Of a stretch of DNA of 57,785 nucleotides, positions 27,994 through 38,015 are shown piece by piece. Origin of the DNA: Gammaproteobacteria bacterium. Lineage in GTDB: Bacteria > Pseudomonadota > Gammaproteobacteria > Steroidobacterales > Steroidobacteraceae. A model generated the notes under the pieces. It saw nothing but the letters and a program-made list of their open reading frames with translations. It had not been told where the DNA came from and did not search any database. The position numbers and the translations under genes were made by a program. Position 1 is the first letter of the stretch; each line of letters opens with the position of its first letter. Where the stretch lies: the NCBI GenBank assembly GCA_025355645.1, contig JANXZG010000079.1:1-57785 (forward strand), given 5' to 3'.

Positions 27994-30242
27994 AAGGTTC
28001 TGCCGAGAAACAGGAAAAACGAGTTGTTGCCGGTCTGATCGTAGCCCGACCCCAGGTATAGCGGCCCGACCGGCGTATCGAGTCCCAGGAACAGCGAGAC
28101 ATCCTTGTGCGCGCCGCTCCAGCCGAAATCCCCGCGTTGCTGCCAGATATTGCCCGCCTCGAACGACATGCCCAGGTACACCGGGAAATCGAAAAAGCCC
28201 TGCCCGCCGCGTCCGACCTTGCGCAGGTAGATGGCCCTGGCGATCGCATAGTTCGGACCGTATAGCGATTGCGGCGCGAGTCCGGAGAGGTTCAGGAAGC
28301 CGCCAAGCGGATAAAAATCCTGCAGATGGGTCGCGCTGATGCTGCCATCCACTGTGGTGCCGGCAGAGGTCCACAGGATCAAGGTATTGCGACCGCCTGA
28401 AAAAGCCTCGATCCAGTCCGCCGTGACCCGGTCAGCGGCAAAGTCGGAGCCCAAGTCTAGCCGGTCCGCATCCCACTGCAGCGAGAAGGTCGAGCCCTCG
28501 CGCGGAAAGTCGACGTTGTCGAGCCGGTCGACGCTGAACTTGAAGAAATATTCGCCGTTGTTGAACTCGGGGTCAACCAGCGACGGATCCCCGTAATGCA
28601 CCCGCGCGGCGCCGTTGATGCGGTGATAACCGACCCGTAGCTCGCCCCAGTCACCAAGTTCACGCCCGAAATCGATGTCGCTCTCGGCAAAGCGCTGCCG
28701 AAAATCCGCGATCTGCACATCATTCTGGTAAATGGGCAGGTCGCGCGCCTCAATGCGCACGCTCGGGGCGAGGAACCATAGGCGCGCGGCCGCCAGCGGC
28801 TGGTAGAACTCGCTCACCACCTTCGGATTGTTGCCGATTTGCAGATCCGTGCGCCACTCGGCCCCGCGGCTGTTGATTTCAGTGACCACAAAGCGCGTCG
28901 CCGCGTTATAGCGATTATTGCCTTGGAAGTCGTCCTGGATATTCAGGCCGAAGCGCAGGTAATTCGGTCCCCAGGACTTACGTCGCGCATGTATTTCAAT
29001 CCCTGTCTGCGCATCCGCGCCGCTACCCTCGGTCACGACGGAGTAGTCGATCGTCTCGAAATCGCCGAGTCCATATAGACTGGTAATCAGCGTATCGACC
29101 TCGGCACCGTTGAGCGGCCTCGCGATCAGGGGCTGCAGAGTCGCGATGATAGTCTTCTCGTAAGGCAGGCTTTGCCTGTCCATCCGGATGAAGTGCACCA
29201 CCGGCGCTGCCGGCAGGGGCGCTGTGCGCCGCTCAGCATACTGCTGGTAGGCGGCGGGATCGAGTCGCAGCGCCGCAAGCTTCGGCGCAAGCGCGCGCGC
29301 CGCGAGCTCACCGAGCAGGATCGTACGCCCCACCTCGAAAAAATCAGTTGACGAGAGCTGCAGCAGCTGCGGCTCGATCAGCACGTCCTGCGATGCCAAC
29401 GTGCCTTTTTGCCGATCGGCGCTGCGGCGTATCAGGATGGCCAGCATCTGGTTGGATATGGCGAGCGGGGAATCCAGTTCCTTGCGCGCCTGCAGCGGAA
29501 AGGTCACGTCGACAACGATCAGCACGTCCGCGCCCATGGCCCGCCCAATATCCACCGGCAGGTTTTCCGATACGCCGCCATCGACCAGCAGCCGACCCCC
29601 GCTGTCCACGGGCGCGAACACGCCGGGCGCGGACATACTCGCGCGCATCGCGAGCGCAAGATCCCCGTGATCCAGCAACACGCGGGCGCCGCTCTCGAGG
29701 TCCGTGGCGACCGCCCGGAACGGCGTCGGCAATGCATCGAAACTCGTCATGTTGCCATAGGGTAGCGTGCGTGCGCGCAGTGACTCCTGCAGCTTCTGGC
29801 CCTGGATCAGGCCCTTGGGCAGCAAAAATTTTCCATGCGTCAGGCCGAGCGGAAAACGCACCAGGTAATTTCGGTCATCCTGCTTGCGCCGGAATGCCAG
29901 GTCGCGCCGTGGCGGGCTATCGCTGAAGGCATCCTGCCAGTCCACGGTGCGCATCATCGATTCGATGTCGCTCGCCCGCATGCCGCTGGCGTACAGGCCG
30001 CCAACGACCGCGCCCATGCTAGTGCCGACGACGCAGTCGATCGGTACGTTCAACTCCTCGAGCACCTTGAGCACGCCGATGTGCGCCATGCCGCGCGCCC
30101 CGCCGCCGGAAAGGACCACACAGATCTTGGGACGGGCCGCCGGCGCATCGGCCAGCGGCGATTGCGCGGCAGCGGGCCACAGGGCGCTGACCGCAATCAG
30201 CGCGCTGGCGGCAAGGATCAGTCGAGGGCGTTTCTTCCCCAT
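27990..30242 (-). CDS. patatin-like phospholipase fused to an outer-membrane beta-barrel (type Vd architecture)
   Basis: 750 aa. A signal peptide (1-26) is followed by a patatin domain (about 38-300) with the oxyanion-hole GGGARG, nucleophile S75 in GTSMG and catalytic D221 in VDGGVSENLP, so the lipase should be active. Residues about 350-430 look like a POTRA module. The rest is rich in alternating aromatic strands and ends in Phe (FLFLGRTF), as in BamA/Omp85 barrels. This order matches PlpD-type autotransporters, in which the lipase may be released or displayed. The strong signal peptide and ATG at 30242 support the start. Its role here (lipid remodelling, virulence or competition) is inference. 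Confidence 0.9.
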   Translation of the reverse strand: MGKKRPRLILAASALIAVSALWPAAAQSPLADAPAARPKICVVLSGGGARGMAHIGVLKVLEELNVPIDCVVGTSMGAVVGGLYASGMRASDIESMMRTVDWQDAFSDSPPRRDLAFRRKQDDRNYLVRFPLGLTHGKFLLPKGLIQGQKLQESLRARTLPYGNMTSFDALPTPFRAVATDLESGARVLLDHGDLALAMRASMSAPGVFAPVDSGGRLLVDGGVSENLPVDIGRAMGADVLIVVDVTFPLQARKELDSPLAISNQMLAILIRRSADRQKGTLASQDVLIEPQLLQLSSTDFFEVGRTILLGELAARALAPKLAALRLDPAAYQQYAERRTAPLPAAPVVHFIRMDRQSLPYEKTIIATLQPLIARPLNGAEVDTLITSLYGLGDFETIDYSVVTEGSGADAQTGIEIHARRKSWGPNYLRFGLNIQDDFQGNNRYNAATRFVVTEINSRGAEWRTDLQIGNNPKVVSEFYQPLAAARLWFLAPSVRIEARDLPIYQNDVQIADFRQRFAESDIDFGRELGDWGELRVGYHRINGAARVHYGDPSLVDPEFNNGEYFFKFSVDRLDNVDFPREGSTFSLQWDADRLDLGSDFAADRVTADWIEAFSGGRNTLILWTSAGTTVDGSISATHLQDFYPLGGFLNLSGLAPQSLYGPNYAIARAIYLRKVGRGGQGFFDFPVYLGMSFEAGNIWQQRGDFGWSGAHKDVSLFLGLDTPVGPLYLGSGYDQTGNNSFFLFLGRTF

Positions 30243-30256
30243 GCTGGGGACATATC

Positions 30257-32293
30257 TTAAAGCACAACGCTGACGGTGTTGGCGACAAAGGTGCCGCTGC
30301 CGGGGACGTAATACCCATTTGCCGTGAGCTCGAACGCCGGTTTGCTCGCGGAAATCGCAGACACGAAATTATTGACGAAATTTGCGAAGTCCACGAAGAC
30401 GTGTACCTGCATCGAGGCGACGCCCGCGACGTTCGACACGGTGCCGAAGGCATAGTGCGGCGCAAACACAGGTTCCGCCGTGATGTTGATCATCGTTGCG
30501 GTCGTGATGATTTGCGGCGATACCGGCAGGCTATTCAGCGCCACCGTCTGTGGACCGACCACCAAGATGGCGGTCGCGAGGTTGGGGTCCTGCAGGTTGA
30601 TGGTGAACCCGCTATTGGTCAGGCTGCTGAACGGCGATACCGATCCGGCGAGGGACCAGGAGACCTTGATTTGTGCCGCAATGCCGGGCAGCTCATGGAC
30701 CGTCGAGGCCAGAAAATCCGGGGGCGCCGCACCGAATGGATTCGTGATCCCGCTGACCTGCAGCAGCGGCGGCACGGGCGGCGGCCCGCTAAGGTCCGCC
30801 GGCACTCGCGGCGCGGGGGGCGAAGTGGGCGGCGCGGCAACCAGGTTTGCCGCGGCGGTGTCGACCTGGTAGTTGGCAGGCTGCGAGTCCGTGGCCGGGC
30901 TCGTGCCGGTGCCGGCGAAATTATAATCGCTGACCGGCCAGAAGTTGATGTTCTGCACGGACATCGACAGGTTCGTGCTGGTAGCCGACAACAAGGAGCC
31001 GAAGACCTGGCTCTGCAGCAAACGCACCTTGCCCGTGCTCGCGCTGGTCGCATCGAAGCTCCAAACTCCGGTGCCCGAGATGCCGCAGGTCCCGGTGCAC
31101 GTCGGGATACCGACGGCCTCGATGTGGGCACCGACCGCGATGGATTTGTAGCTCAATCCCGTGGCCGTTGAATCATCGATTGTGACCAGGGTGCCGGGCC
31201 CCACCCGCAGTTGGGCGTCCGTGTCCTGGTAGCCGAAGAATCCCTCGGCCAGTTCAAGCAGTGGTCCGTAGACCGTGGGTCCGCGCAGGGTCAGCGTACT
31301 GAGGCCGGTCGTCGCGTCGCTCGTGATCCCGATGACGTCCCCCGATATATTCTCGGTCAGAAGGGATTGCATGCTGCTACCCGCGATCGTATAGACCGAG
31401 TTGAACTTGCCGGCAAAGGCGGTAGCGGTCGCCGTGGGCTCGAATGTCGTGAACGAGGCGGTCAAGGAGATGCCAGCGGGTAATTGCGACAGCGTTTCCA
31501 GGCCCGTTGCGCCCGACGCAGCTGAACCATCGATGGTGTACAAGGTATTGGCGTCGTTAAAGATGGTCAGCGAGCCGAGCGAGGTGGCCTGTTCGTAGAA
31601 CGGCCGCTCGGAGACGGTGAAGGTGCTGATCGGAACGCTGGAATTGACCAAGGCCCCGCGCACGCGGATCAGTTCGCGGTCCGGCGGCCCGAGCGCTGCA
31701 GTAACGAACGGATTCACGATAATCGTCGCAGGGGTCGTCGCCAGGACCACCACGTTTGATGCCAGCAGGTCAAAATTGAAGTTCAGCAGCTGGGCGTTAT
31801 CGGTCGAGTAGCTCGGCAGGATGGTGAACTGCTGCTGCGGGGGCAGTTCGACGTTGACGGTCATCTGCGTGGCCGCGAAGCCACTTGGCGTGATCACGCT
31901 TGCGCGTTGCGGCACGCCATTGACCATGACCGAAATTGCGGCATTCGTATAGTCCAGCACGATCGTCGCCGACTTATAGCTGGTCCCCGGGGCGCTGTTC
32001 CGGATCGTCGCCGAACCCCATAACTCGCGGTAGTCGCGCAGCTTGACGAAGTCGACCGGCTCGGGCGAGCCAATCGCGGTAAACGTGTTGCCGAGGCTAT
32101 CTGTCACGGTCACGGAGTCGACGGTCACGACATAGCTTGCGAAAATCGGAGATGGCACCGTGCCAAGCGAGACCCAGGCGACGCCATAACCGCTGGTAGC
32201 GTTGTTGTAGCCGTGACAGCCGGTGATCAGGAAAGCTGTCGCGCCGACGGCCGCGAGCACGGCGGCGCGATGAAGACGGGAGATTACTTGCAC
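30257..32293 (-). CDS. large secreted lipoprotein of unknown function
   Basis: 678 aa. Residues 1-26 form a lipoprotein signal ending in the lipobox ITGC, with C26 as the lipidation site. The mature part is beta-rich, with many Thr/Ser/Val/Ala repeats of strand-like segments and almost no catalytic-looking motifs. An N-terminal region (about 45-150, SYVVTVDSVTVTDS and KSATIVLDYTN) is reminiscent of DUF4382-type lipoproteins; later parts resemble short repeated beta-barrel units. A Pro-rich linker lies near 485-515. A CxGTCG segment occurs near 400. The start is GTG at 32293. It sits 14 bp upstream of the patatin gene on the same strand and could be cotranscribed. Function is not known. Confidence 0.72.
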   Translation of the reverse strand: MQVISRLHRAAVLAAVGATAFLITGCHGYNNATSGYGVAWVSLGTVPSPIFASYVVTVDSVTVTDSLGNTFTAIGSPEPVDFVKLRDYRELWGSATIRNSAPGTSYKSATIVLDYTNAAISVMVNGVPQRASVITPSGFAATQMTVNVELPPQQQFTILPSYSTDNAQLLNFNFDLLASNVVVLATTPATIIVNPFVTAALGPPDRELIRVRGALVNSSVPISTFTVSERPFYEQATSLGSLTIFNDANTLYTIDGSAASGATGLETLSQLPAGISLTASFTTFEPTATATAFAGKFNSVYTIAGSSMQSLLTENISGDVIGITSDATTGLSTLTLRGPTVYGPLLELAEGFFGYQDTDAQLRVGPGTLVTIDDSTATGLSYKSIAVGAHIEAVGIPTCTGTCGISGTGVWSFDATSASTGKVRLLQSQVFGSLLSATSTNLSMSVQNINFWPVSDYNFAGTGTSPATDSQPANYQVDTAAANLVAAPPTSPPAPRVPADLSGPPPVPPLLQVSGITNPFGAAPPDFLASTVHELPGIAAQIKVSWSLAGSVSPFSSLTNSGFTINLQDPNLATAILVVGPQTVALNSLPVSPQIITTATMINITAEPVFAPHYAFGTVSNVAGVASMQVHVFVDFANFVNNFVSAISASKPAFELTANGYYVPGSGTFVANTVSVVL

Positions 32294-32401
32294 GAGAGGT
32301 TCCAGTTGACGGACGGAATTGGACGGCCCGGGCCGGGTAGAATAATGACTTTCGAGACGCCCCGTGCGTTAAAGTTCCAATTACGCTCCGGTTTCGCCCG
32401 T

Positions 32402-33529
32402 TTACGCGGCCCGCGGGCGCGGAATCTGTTGCGTGATGCAGTGGATGTTTCCCCCACCCAGCAAGACCTCGCGGGATTGCACCCCGATAACCTCGCGGCT
32501 CGGAAACAGGCGCTGCAGCACGCGCCGCGCAGCGCCATCCCGGCGTTTATCGAGCAACGGCATGACGACGGCCCGATTGGCGATGTAAAAATTGACATAG
32601 GAGCCTGACAGACGATCCCCCGCGCTGCGCAAGCGCGTTCCCGGTTGCGGATCGATGCCGGCGGCCTCTGCCACACTCATCGTCAAGAGTCCCGGCTGAT
32701 GAATCCGGTGAACTTCCAGCTTGCGGCCGCGGGCATCGCGCGCCAGGCGCAGGCGCCGCAGCGCATCCTGGGAGATCTCGTATTGCGGATCCTTGCGGTC
32801 ATCGGTCCATGTCAGTACCACATGGCCCGGGCTCGTGAAACACGCGAGGTTATCGATATGGCCGCTGGTCTCATCGCCAAACACACCCTTGCCCAGCCAG
32901 ATAACCGTGCTGACGCCAAGGAAACGGCGCAATAGTGCCTCGATCTCGCTGCGTGACAAATGCGGATTGCGGTTTGGATTGAGCAGGCATTCTTCAGTCG
33001 TCAGGCAGGTGCCCTGTCCATCGACATGAATCGAACCGCCCTCCAGCACCAGTGGCGCCAAATAACGGTCTATGCCCTCGATCTCGAGAATTTTTTGCGC
33101 TACCTCGGCGTCGCGATCCCACGGAAAGTAAGCGCCGCCATTCAAGCCGCCCCAGGCGTTGAACTGCCATTGAATCGCGCGACGCCTGCCACGTGCGTCC
33201 ACCAGCACGGTCGGACCACAGTCGCGCACCCAGGCATCGTTGCTGCTTAACTCGACCACTCTGACCGCCGGATCAAGGCGCGCGCGCGCGTTCTCGTACT
33301 GGGCCGCCGACACTCCGACCGTGACAGCCTCGCGCCCACTCACGGCGATCGCCCGCGCGATCTCGGCAAAGGCTGGCTGGGCGTTTTTTGCGCCATGTCG
33401 CCAAGTGTCCGGCCGCTCCGGCCACAGCAACCAGCAACCGCTGTGCCGTTCGAATTCCGCCGGCATCCGGAAGCCGTCCTTCGCTGCTGATGATCCCCAT
33501 GTGCGCACTGCTTCCCTCCAGCTGCTCAT
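32402..33529 (-). CDS. aguA: agmatine deiminase
   Basis: Hydrolyses agmatine to N-carbamoylputrescine and ammonia, the first step from agmatine to putrescine. The 375-aa protein is a peptidyl-arginine-deiminase-type pentein. Signatures are [11 protein letters not shown] (Asp near residue 100), [26 protein letters not shown] and the catalytic Cys in [15 protein letters not shown] near the C-terminus. I chose the ATG at 33529 because homology begins there ([20 protein letters not shown]); a longer frame to 33769 enters icd. The partner enzyme AguB is encoded at 47607-48476, on the far side of the polyamine genes. Confidence 0.94.
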   Translation of the reverse strand: MSSWREAVRTWGSSAAKDGFRMPAEFERHSGCWLLWPERPDTWRHGAKNAQPAFAEIARAIAVSGREAVTVGVSAAQYENARARLDPAVRVVELSSNDAWVRDCGPTVLVDARGRRRAIQWQFNAWGGLNGGAYFPWDRDAEVAQKILEIEGIDRYLAPLVLEGGSIHVDGQGTCLTTEECLLNPNRNPHLSRSEIEALLRRFLGVSTVIWLGKGVFGDETSGHIDNLACFTSPGHVVLTWTDDRKDPQYEISQDALRRLRLARDARGRKLEVHRIHQPGLLTMSVAEAAGIDPQPGTRLRSAGDRLSGSYVNFYIANRAVVMPLLDKRRDGAARRVLQRLFPSREVIGVQSREVLLGGGNIHCITQQIPRPRAA

Positions 33530-33565
33530 GCTAGCATTGAGGCCTTGCCGATGAGGAGCCAGCGC

Positions 33566-34873
33566 ATGCCGGAACTGAAGCCAGTCGAGCTGAAAGTGCC
33601 CGTCGGGGGGCAGAAAATTACGATCGCTGGCGGTACATTGCACGTACCAGATCAGCCGATCATCCCGTTCATCGAGGGCGATGGTACTGGCCGGGATATC
33701 TGGCGCGCCAGCGTGCGCGTGTTCGATGCCGCCGTCGCCAAGGCCTATGGCGGCAAGCGGCGCATTCACTGGATGGAGGTCTTCGCCGGCGAAAAGGCAT
33801 TCAAGGCCTATGGCACCTGGCTGCCCGACGAAACCGTCGCCGCCTGTCGCGACTACCTGATCTCGATCAAAGGTCCACTGACCACGCCGATTGGCGGTGG
33901 CATAAGCTCACTGAATGTGGCGCTGCGCCAGATGCTGGATTTGTACGTTTGCCTGCGGCCCGTCCGCTGGTTCAAGGGAGTCCCCTCCCCGGTCATCGCG
34001 CCGCAGAAAGTCGACATGGCGATCTTTCGGGAAAATACCGAGGACATCTACGCCGGCATCGAATTTCAGGCGGGCTCGGACGAATGCCGGCGCTTCCTTG
34101 AGCTGTTTCGCAAGGAATTCCCGAAGCAATTCGCCAAGATCCGCTTTCCCGAGACTTCCGGCATCGGCATCAAGCCGGCATCGAAGGAAGGCAGCGAGCG
34201 GCTGTTTCGCGCCGCAATCGAATACGCGATCGCCAACAAGCGCAAGAGCGTGACCATTGTCCACAAGGGCAACATCATGAAGTTCACCGAAGGGGCCTTT
34301 CGCAACTGGTGCTACGAACTGGCCGAGCGCGAATTTCCCACCCAGACCTTTACCTGGGAGAAGTGGGAACGGATCAAGGCGGCCAAGGGCGAGCCCGAAG
34401 CTAACGCGGTGATGGGCGAGGCGAAGAAAAGCGGCAAGATCATCATTAAGGATGCGATCGCGGATATCACGCTGCAGCAAGTGCTGACACGCCCCGATGA
34501 ATTCGACGTCATCGCGACGATGAACCTGAACGGCGACTACCTCTCCGATGCGCTCGCTGCGCAGGTCGGCGGCATCGGCATCGCGCCCGGCGGCAATATC
34601 AATTACATGACGGGTCATGCGGTATTCGAGGCAACGCATGGCACGGCGCCAAAGTACGCCGACCTTGACCGGGTCAATCCGGGTTCCGTGATCCTGTCGG
34701 GCGAGATGATGTTGCGCTACATGGGCTGGCTGGAGGCGGCCGACGCCATTATCGGCGCGATGGACAAGTCCATCGGCCAGAAAGCGGTGACCTATGATTT
34801 TGCGCGGCTCATGGACGGCGCCAAAGAGATCAAATGCAGCGAATTCGCGGACAGCCTGATCCGGAATTTATAA
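33566..34873 (+). CDS. icd: isocitrate dehydrogenase (NADP type)
   Basis: TCA-cycle enzyme converting isocitrate to 2-oxoglutarate; 435 aa, resembling E. coli Icd. Substrate-binding and regulatory Ser lies in [12 protein letters not shown] (E. coli S113 region), and the metal/substrate motifs [24 protein letters not shown] and [23 protein letters not shown] are present. HGTAPKYA with downstream Lys/Tyr suggests NADP. The ATG at 33566 has AGGAG (33554-33558) seven bases upstream; the earlier in-frame ATG 33551 and TTG 33545 lack this. It is divergent from aguA with only 36 bp between starts. Confidence 0.96.
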   Translation: MPELKPVELKVPVGGQKITIAGGTLHVPDQPIIPFIEGDGTGRDIWRASVRVFDAAVAKAYGGKRRIHWMEVFAGEKAFKAYGTWLPDETVAACRDYLISIKGPLTTPIGGGISSLNVALRQMLDLYVCLRPVRWFKGVPSPVIAPQKVDMAIFRENTEDIYAGIEFQAGSDECRRFLELFRKEFPKQFAKIRFPETSGIGIKPASKEGSERLFRAAIEYAIANKRKSVTIVHKGNIMKFTEGAFRNWCYELAEREFPTQTFTWEKWERIKAAKGEPEANAVMGEAKKSGKIIIKDAIADITLQQVLTRPDEFDVIATMNLNGDYLSDALAAQVGGIGIAPGGNINYMTGHAVFEATHGTAPKYADLDRVNPGSVILSGEMMLRYMGWLEAADAIIGAMDKSIGQKAVTYDFARLMDGAKEIKCSEFADSLIRNL

Positions 34874-34874
34874 G

Positions 34875-34887
34875 GCGCGCTACGCGC
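34875..34887. terminator. GC-rich hairpin between icd and the Cys/Met PLP gene
   Basis: GCGCG-CTA-CGCGC forms a tight 5-bp stem immediately after the icd stop, in the 49-bp gap between two convergent genes. There is no proper U-tract on either strand, so it is at best a weak or Rho-assisted terminator. Confidence 0.25.
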
Positions 34888-34922
34888 GTTGGCACGGCGC
34901 GGCGCCGGATCCTTCGATGAGC

Positions 34923-36107
34923 TTAGCCGGTGGGCGCTATTTCGTTAAGCGCCGACTTCAGGTCCGCAATCAGGTCTTCCTCATCCTCGATGCCGATCGA
35001 CATGCGCACGAGGCCCGGGGTCATCCATGCCGTGGCGCGCAATGCGGCGGGGAGGTCCAAACCGCCCAGGAGCCGCGCCGGCATCACCAGCGACTCGGCA
35101 GAGCCCAAGCTTGCCGCCATGCTGAAGAACTTCAGCGCGTTCGCAAACCGGTCCGACTCGCCGTAGCCCCCGTTCAGTTCAAAGGACACGACCGCACCAA
35201 AATCGCTCATCTGCTGCTTGGCGAGCGCGTGTTGCGGATGGCTCGCAAGGCCCGGATAAAACACGCGCGCGACGCGCGCATCGGCTTCGAGCATGCGGCT
35301 GATCGCCATCGCTGTGACACACTGGCGCTCATACCGCAGGAAATACGTGCGCATGCCGCGCTGGATCAGGAAGGCCGCATGCGGATCGAGCGTTGGGCCG
35401 ATCGAGACGACGTCCTTGGTCATTTGCGCAATCAGTTGCTTCGATGCAATGATCGCGCCGCCCATGACATCACTATGGCCGGATGCGAACTTCGTCAGGC
35501 TGTGCAGGAAGATGTCGACGGGCAAGTGCCCGTGATTGTGAAATCCGGCGAAGGTGTTGTCCATCACGGTCAGCGCGCCGGCAGCCTTAGCATGGGCTGT
35601 CAGGTGTTCAATATCGGCAATCTTGGTCACGGGATTTGTCGGGCTCTCGAAGATCACGACTCGCGTGGGTGTGGCCGTCAGAACACGCTCGATGCCGGCC
35701 GTATCCTCGATCGACAGCAAGGTGTGGGCGACGCCGTATTTTGCCAGCAGATGCTGCACGATATAGCGCGTCGGTCCATAGGACTCGGCAAATGCCAGGA
35801 TGTGATCCCCGCTGCGGCATAGCGACAGCAGGGAGGCCGCGATGGTCGCGACTCCGGAGCCGGTCAGCAGGCATGCCTCGCGCCCCTGCAGTTCCGCCAG
35901 CAGAAGCTCGAGCTGGCGCAGCGTGGGGTTCGAAGTGCGGCTATAGAAAAATCCCTCGCGTTCGCCGCGCAGGTGCCGCTCGGTCTGCTGCACATCATCA
36001 AATGAAAACTTGACCGATTGGTAGATCGGCGCCACCAGCGCTCGGTTGTCAGGGGGGACATTGACCTGCGGCGGGTGGTTGACGCGGGTGTTTCTTTTCA
36101 TGCGCAT
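34923..36107 (-). CDS. Cys/Met metabolism PLP-dependent enzyme (cystathionine gamma-synthase family)
   Basis: 394-aa fold-type I PLP enzyme. The cofactor Lys is in HSLTKFASGHSD near residue 203. YSRTSNPT (substrate/phosphate loop), LLTGSGVATIAA and MDNTFAG are family signatures. Cystathionine gamma-synthase, cystathionine lyase, methionine gamma-lyase and O-succinylhomoserine sulfhydrylase share these motifs and cannot be separated by eye. GGGA six bases upstream favours the ATG at 36107; the next ATG at 36101 is possible. The 171 bp to the potI stop hold a short palindrome GTGCCGGCAC (36199-36208) but no recognised gene. Confidence 0.88.
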   Translation of the reverse strand: MRMKRNTRVNHPPQVNVPPDNRALVAPIYQSVKFSFDDVQQTERHLRGEREGFFYSRTSNPTLRQLELLLAELQGREACLLTGSGVATIAASLLSLCRSGDHILAFAESYGPTRYIVQHLLAKYGVAHTLLSIEDTAGIERVLTATPTRVVIFESPTNPVTKIADIEHLTAHAKAAGALTVMDNTFAGFHNHGHLPVDIFLHSLTKFASGHSDVMGGAIIASKQLIAQMTKDVVSIGPTLDPHAAFLIQRGMRTYFLRYERQCVTAMAISRMLEADARVARVFYPGLASHPQHALAKQQMSDFGAVVSFELNGGYGESDRFANALKFFSMAASLGSAESLVMPARLLGGLDLPAALRATAWMTPGLVRMSIGIEDEEDLIADLKSALNEIAPTG

Positions 36108-36278
36108 AAGATATCCCGGCTGGAGCGGAAAGTATCGCATCAGCGCTTGGACAATCCGGCGGACCGAGGGCGGCCGCTCGCGCCACTGCCGGCCTCCAGT
36201 GCCGGCACTTCGCGGCTTCCCGGAGCGATCTCTGATCGAGGCGCTGGTAAACGAGACCGATTGGCCGGCCCAGAACTG

Positions 36279-37106
36279 CTACGCCGGCGAAGTCGCAATC
36301 CGTTTCGAGCGCGCCATCCACAGGCTCACGCCGACAATGATGATCGTCACCACCGATATAGTGATGGTCGCGAGCACGTTGATCTCCGGGCTCACCCCCA
36401 GGCGTACCTTCGAGAAGACCACCATTGGTAGCGTGCTGCTGCCAGGCCCCGACGTGAAGCTGGAAATAACCAGGTCGTCCCAGGACAGCGTGAAGGCCAG
36501 CAGCCAGCCTGACAGGACGGCCGGAAAGACGATCGGCAGCGTGATGACGAAGAAGACCTTCAGCGGTCTGGCGCCAAGATCCATGGCAGCTTCCTCGAGC
36601 GACATGTCAAACGTTGCGAGGCGCGACTGCACCACGACCGTGACGTAGGCCATCGAGAAGGTCATGTGGGCAATCGTCATGGTCGTGATGCCGCGACCGG
36701 CGGGCCAGCCCACAGCCTGCTCGAGTGCCACGAACAGCAGTAGCAGCGATAGGCCCGTGATGACTTCCGGCATCACGAGCGGCGCCGTGGTCATCGCACT
36801 CAGGACGAAACGGCCGCGAAAGCGGGCAAACCGGGCCAGGGCGAACCCGGCGAGCGTGCCCAGGATGACCGCGCCGCAGGCGTTGATCAGCGCCACCTTG
36901 ACCGAGATCCACGCCGCATCCAGGATCTCGTTGTTGTGCAGCAAGGCGTGGTACCACTTCAATGTCGGCGAGTTGGCCGAATCCCACACGGTCACAAGCT
37001 TCGATGCATTGAAGGAGAACACCACCATCGAGAAGATCGGGATATAAAGGAAAGCATAGCCGAATACAATGCACGTGATCACGAACAAGGAGCGGCGCTG
37101 GTTCAT
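36279..37106 (-). CDS. potI: spermidine/putrescine ABC transporter permease, PotC/PotI type
   Basis: 275-aa inner-membrane permease with about six transmembrane helices. The first spans roughly residues 8-28 (ITCIVFGYAFLYIPIF), followed by a periplasmic loop. The cytoplasmic EAA loop that contacts the ATPase is EEAAMDLGARPLKVFFVITLPI near 173-195 (key residues EAAxxLGA and P). It overlaps potH by 4 bp (ATGA) and is the last gene of the transporter operon. The polyamine specificity is inferred from the binding protein and the adjacent puu genes. Confidence 0.93.
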   Translation of the reverse strand: MNQRRSLFVITCIVFGYAFLYIPIFSMVVFSFNASKLVTVWDSANSPTLKWYHALLHNNEILDAAWISVKVALINACGAVILGTLAGFALARFARFRGRFVLSAMTTAPLVMPEVITGLSLLLLFVALEQAVGWPAGRGITTMTIAHMTFSMAYVTVVVQSRLATFDMSLEEAAMDLGARPLKVFFVITLPIVFPAVLSGWLLAFTLSWDDLVISSFTSGPGSSTLPMVVFSKVRLGVSPEINVLATITISVVTIIIVGVSLWMARSKRIATSPA

Positions 37107-38011
37107 TCGGACGCCGCCGCTTCACGCGCCTGGATGCTCTGGTACCACATCATGAATGGCACCAGCAGTAGCAGCATCAGGATTGCGACCGCGCTGGCCA
37201 CGGGCCAGTCCCGATTGGAGAAGAATTCATCCCACAGGATGCGCCCGATCATCAAGGCATTCGGGCCGCCGAGCAAGGCCGGGATCACGAATTCGCCGAC
37301 TGCCGGGATGAATACCAGCATCGAGCCTGCCAGGACGCCGTTGCGTGACAAGGGCAAGGTGATCGACAGAAAGGCCCGCCACGGGCGGCAACCCAGGTCC
37401 TCGGCCGCCTCGATCAGCTGCCAGTCCATTTTCTCGAGGTTCGCGTACAGCGGCAGGATCATGAATGGAAGGTACGAGTAGACGATGCCGACGTACATTG
37501 CGAATGGCGTATACAGCATCGTCAGTGGCTCGTGAATCAGGCCCAGATGCAACAGGACATTGTTGATGACACCGTTGGCCTTGAGCAGCCCGATCCAGGC
37601 ATAAACCCGCAGCAACAGCGACGTCCAGAATGGCAGGACGATCAGCATCAGCAGCACACTGCGTACGGCAGGCCGGGACCTCGCGATGCCGTAGGCCATG
37701 GGGTAGCCAATCAGCAGGCACAGCATCGAGCTTACAAAGGCCACTTTCAGCGAGTTCAGCAGCGCCTTGACGTACAGCTTGTCGGTGAACAGGAAGGTGT
37801 AATTGTTGAAATTCAACGTGATGGCCGGGGCGTGTTCGCCGTCCCAGATCCACAGCGGCTTGTAAGGCGGAATTGCCAGATCGATGTCCGAGAAAGAGAT
37901 CTTCAGGACAATCAGAAACGGCACGACAAAAAACAGCATCAGCCACACATAGGGCAGCACGACGACGAGGCCCCGCCCGCCGAACTTGAAACGGCCCAGA
38001 ACGGCGCGCAT
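37103..38011 (-). CDS. potH: spermidine/putrescine ABC transporter permease, PotB/PotH type
   Basis: 302-aa permease partner of the downstream gene. A hydrophobic helix at about residues 14-34 (VVVLPYVWLMLFFVVPF) is followed by the polyamine-family periplasmic segment and five further helices. The EAA loop reads EAAEDLGCRPWRAFLS. The ATG at 38011 is 4 bp after the potG stop and gives the usual PotH length; a longer frame to 38092 would overlap potG and adds no conserved residues. No clear ribosome-binding site is visible, suggesting coupling to potG. Confidence 0.93.
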   Translation of the reverse strand: MRAVLGRFKFGGRGLVVVLPYVWLMLFFVVPFLIVLKISFSDIDLAIPPYKPLWIWDGEHAPAITLNFNNYTFLFTDKLYVKALLNSLKVAFVSSMLCLLIGYPMAYGIARSRPAVRSVLLMLIVLPFWTSLLLRVYAWIGLLKANGVINNVLLHLGLIHEPLTMLYTPFAMYVGIVYSYLPFMILPLYANLEKMDWQLIEAAEDLGCRPWRAFLSITLPLSRNGVLAGSMLVFIPAVGEFVIPALLGGPNALMIGRILWDEFFSNRDWPVASAVAILMLLLLVPFMMWYQSIQAREAAASE

Positions 38012-38015
38012 TGTT

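Noticed and set aside
36199..36208. Palindrome GTGCCGGCAC between potI and the Cys/Met PLP gene
   Set aside because: A 10-bp GC-rich palindrome is expected by chance in DNA of this composition; no second copy or T-run was noticed.
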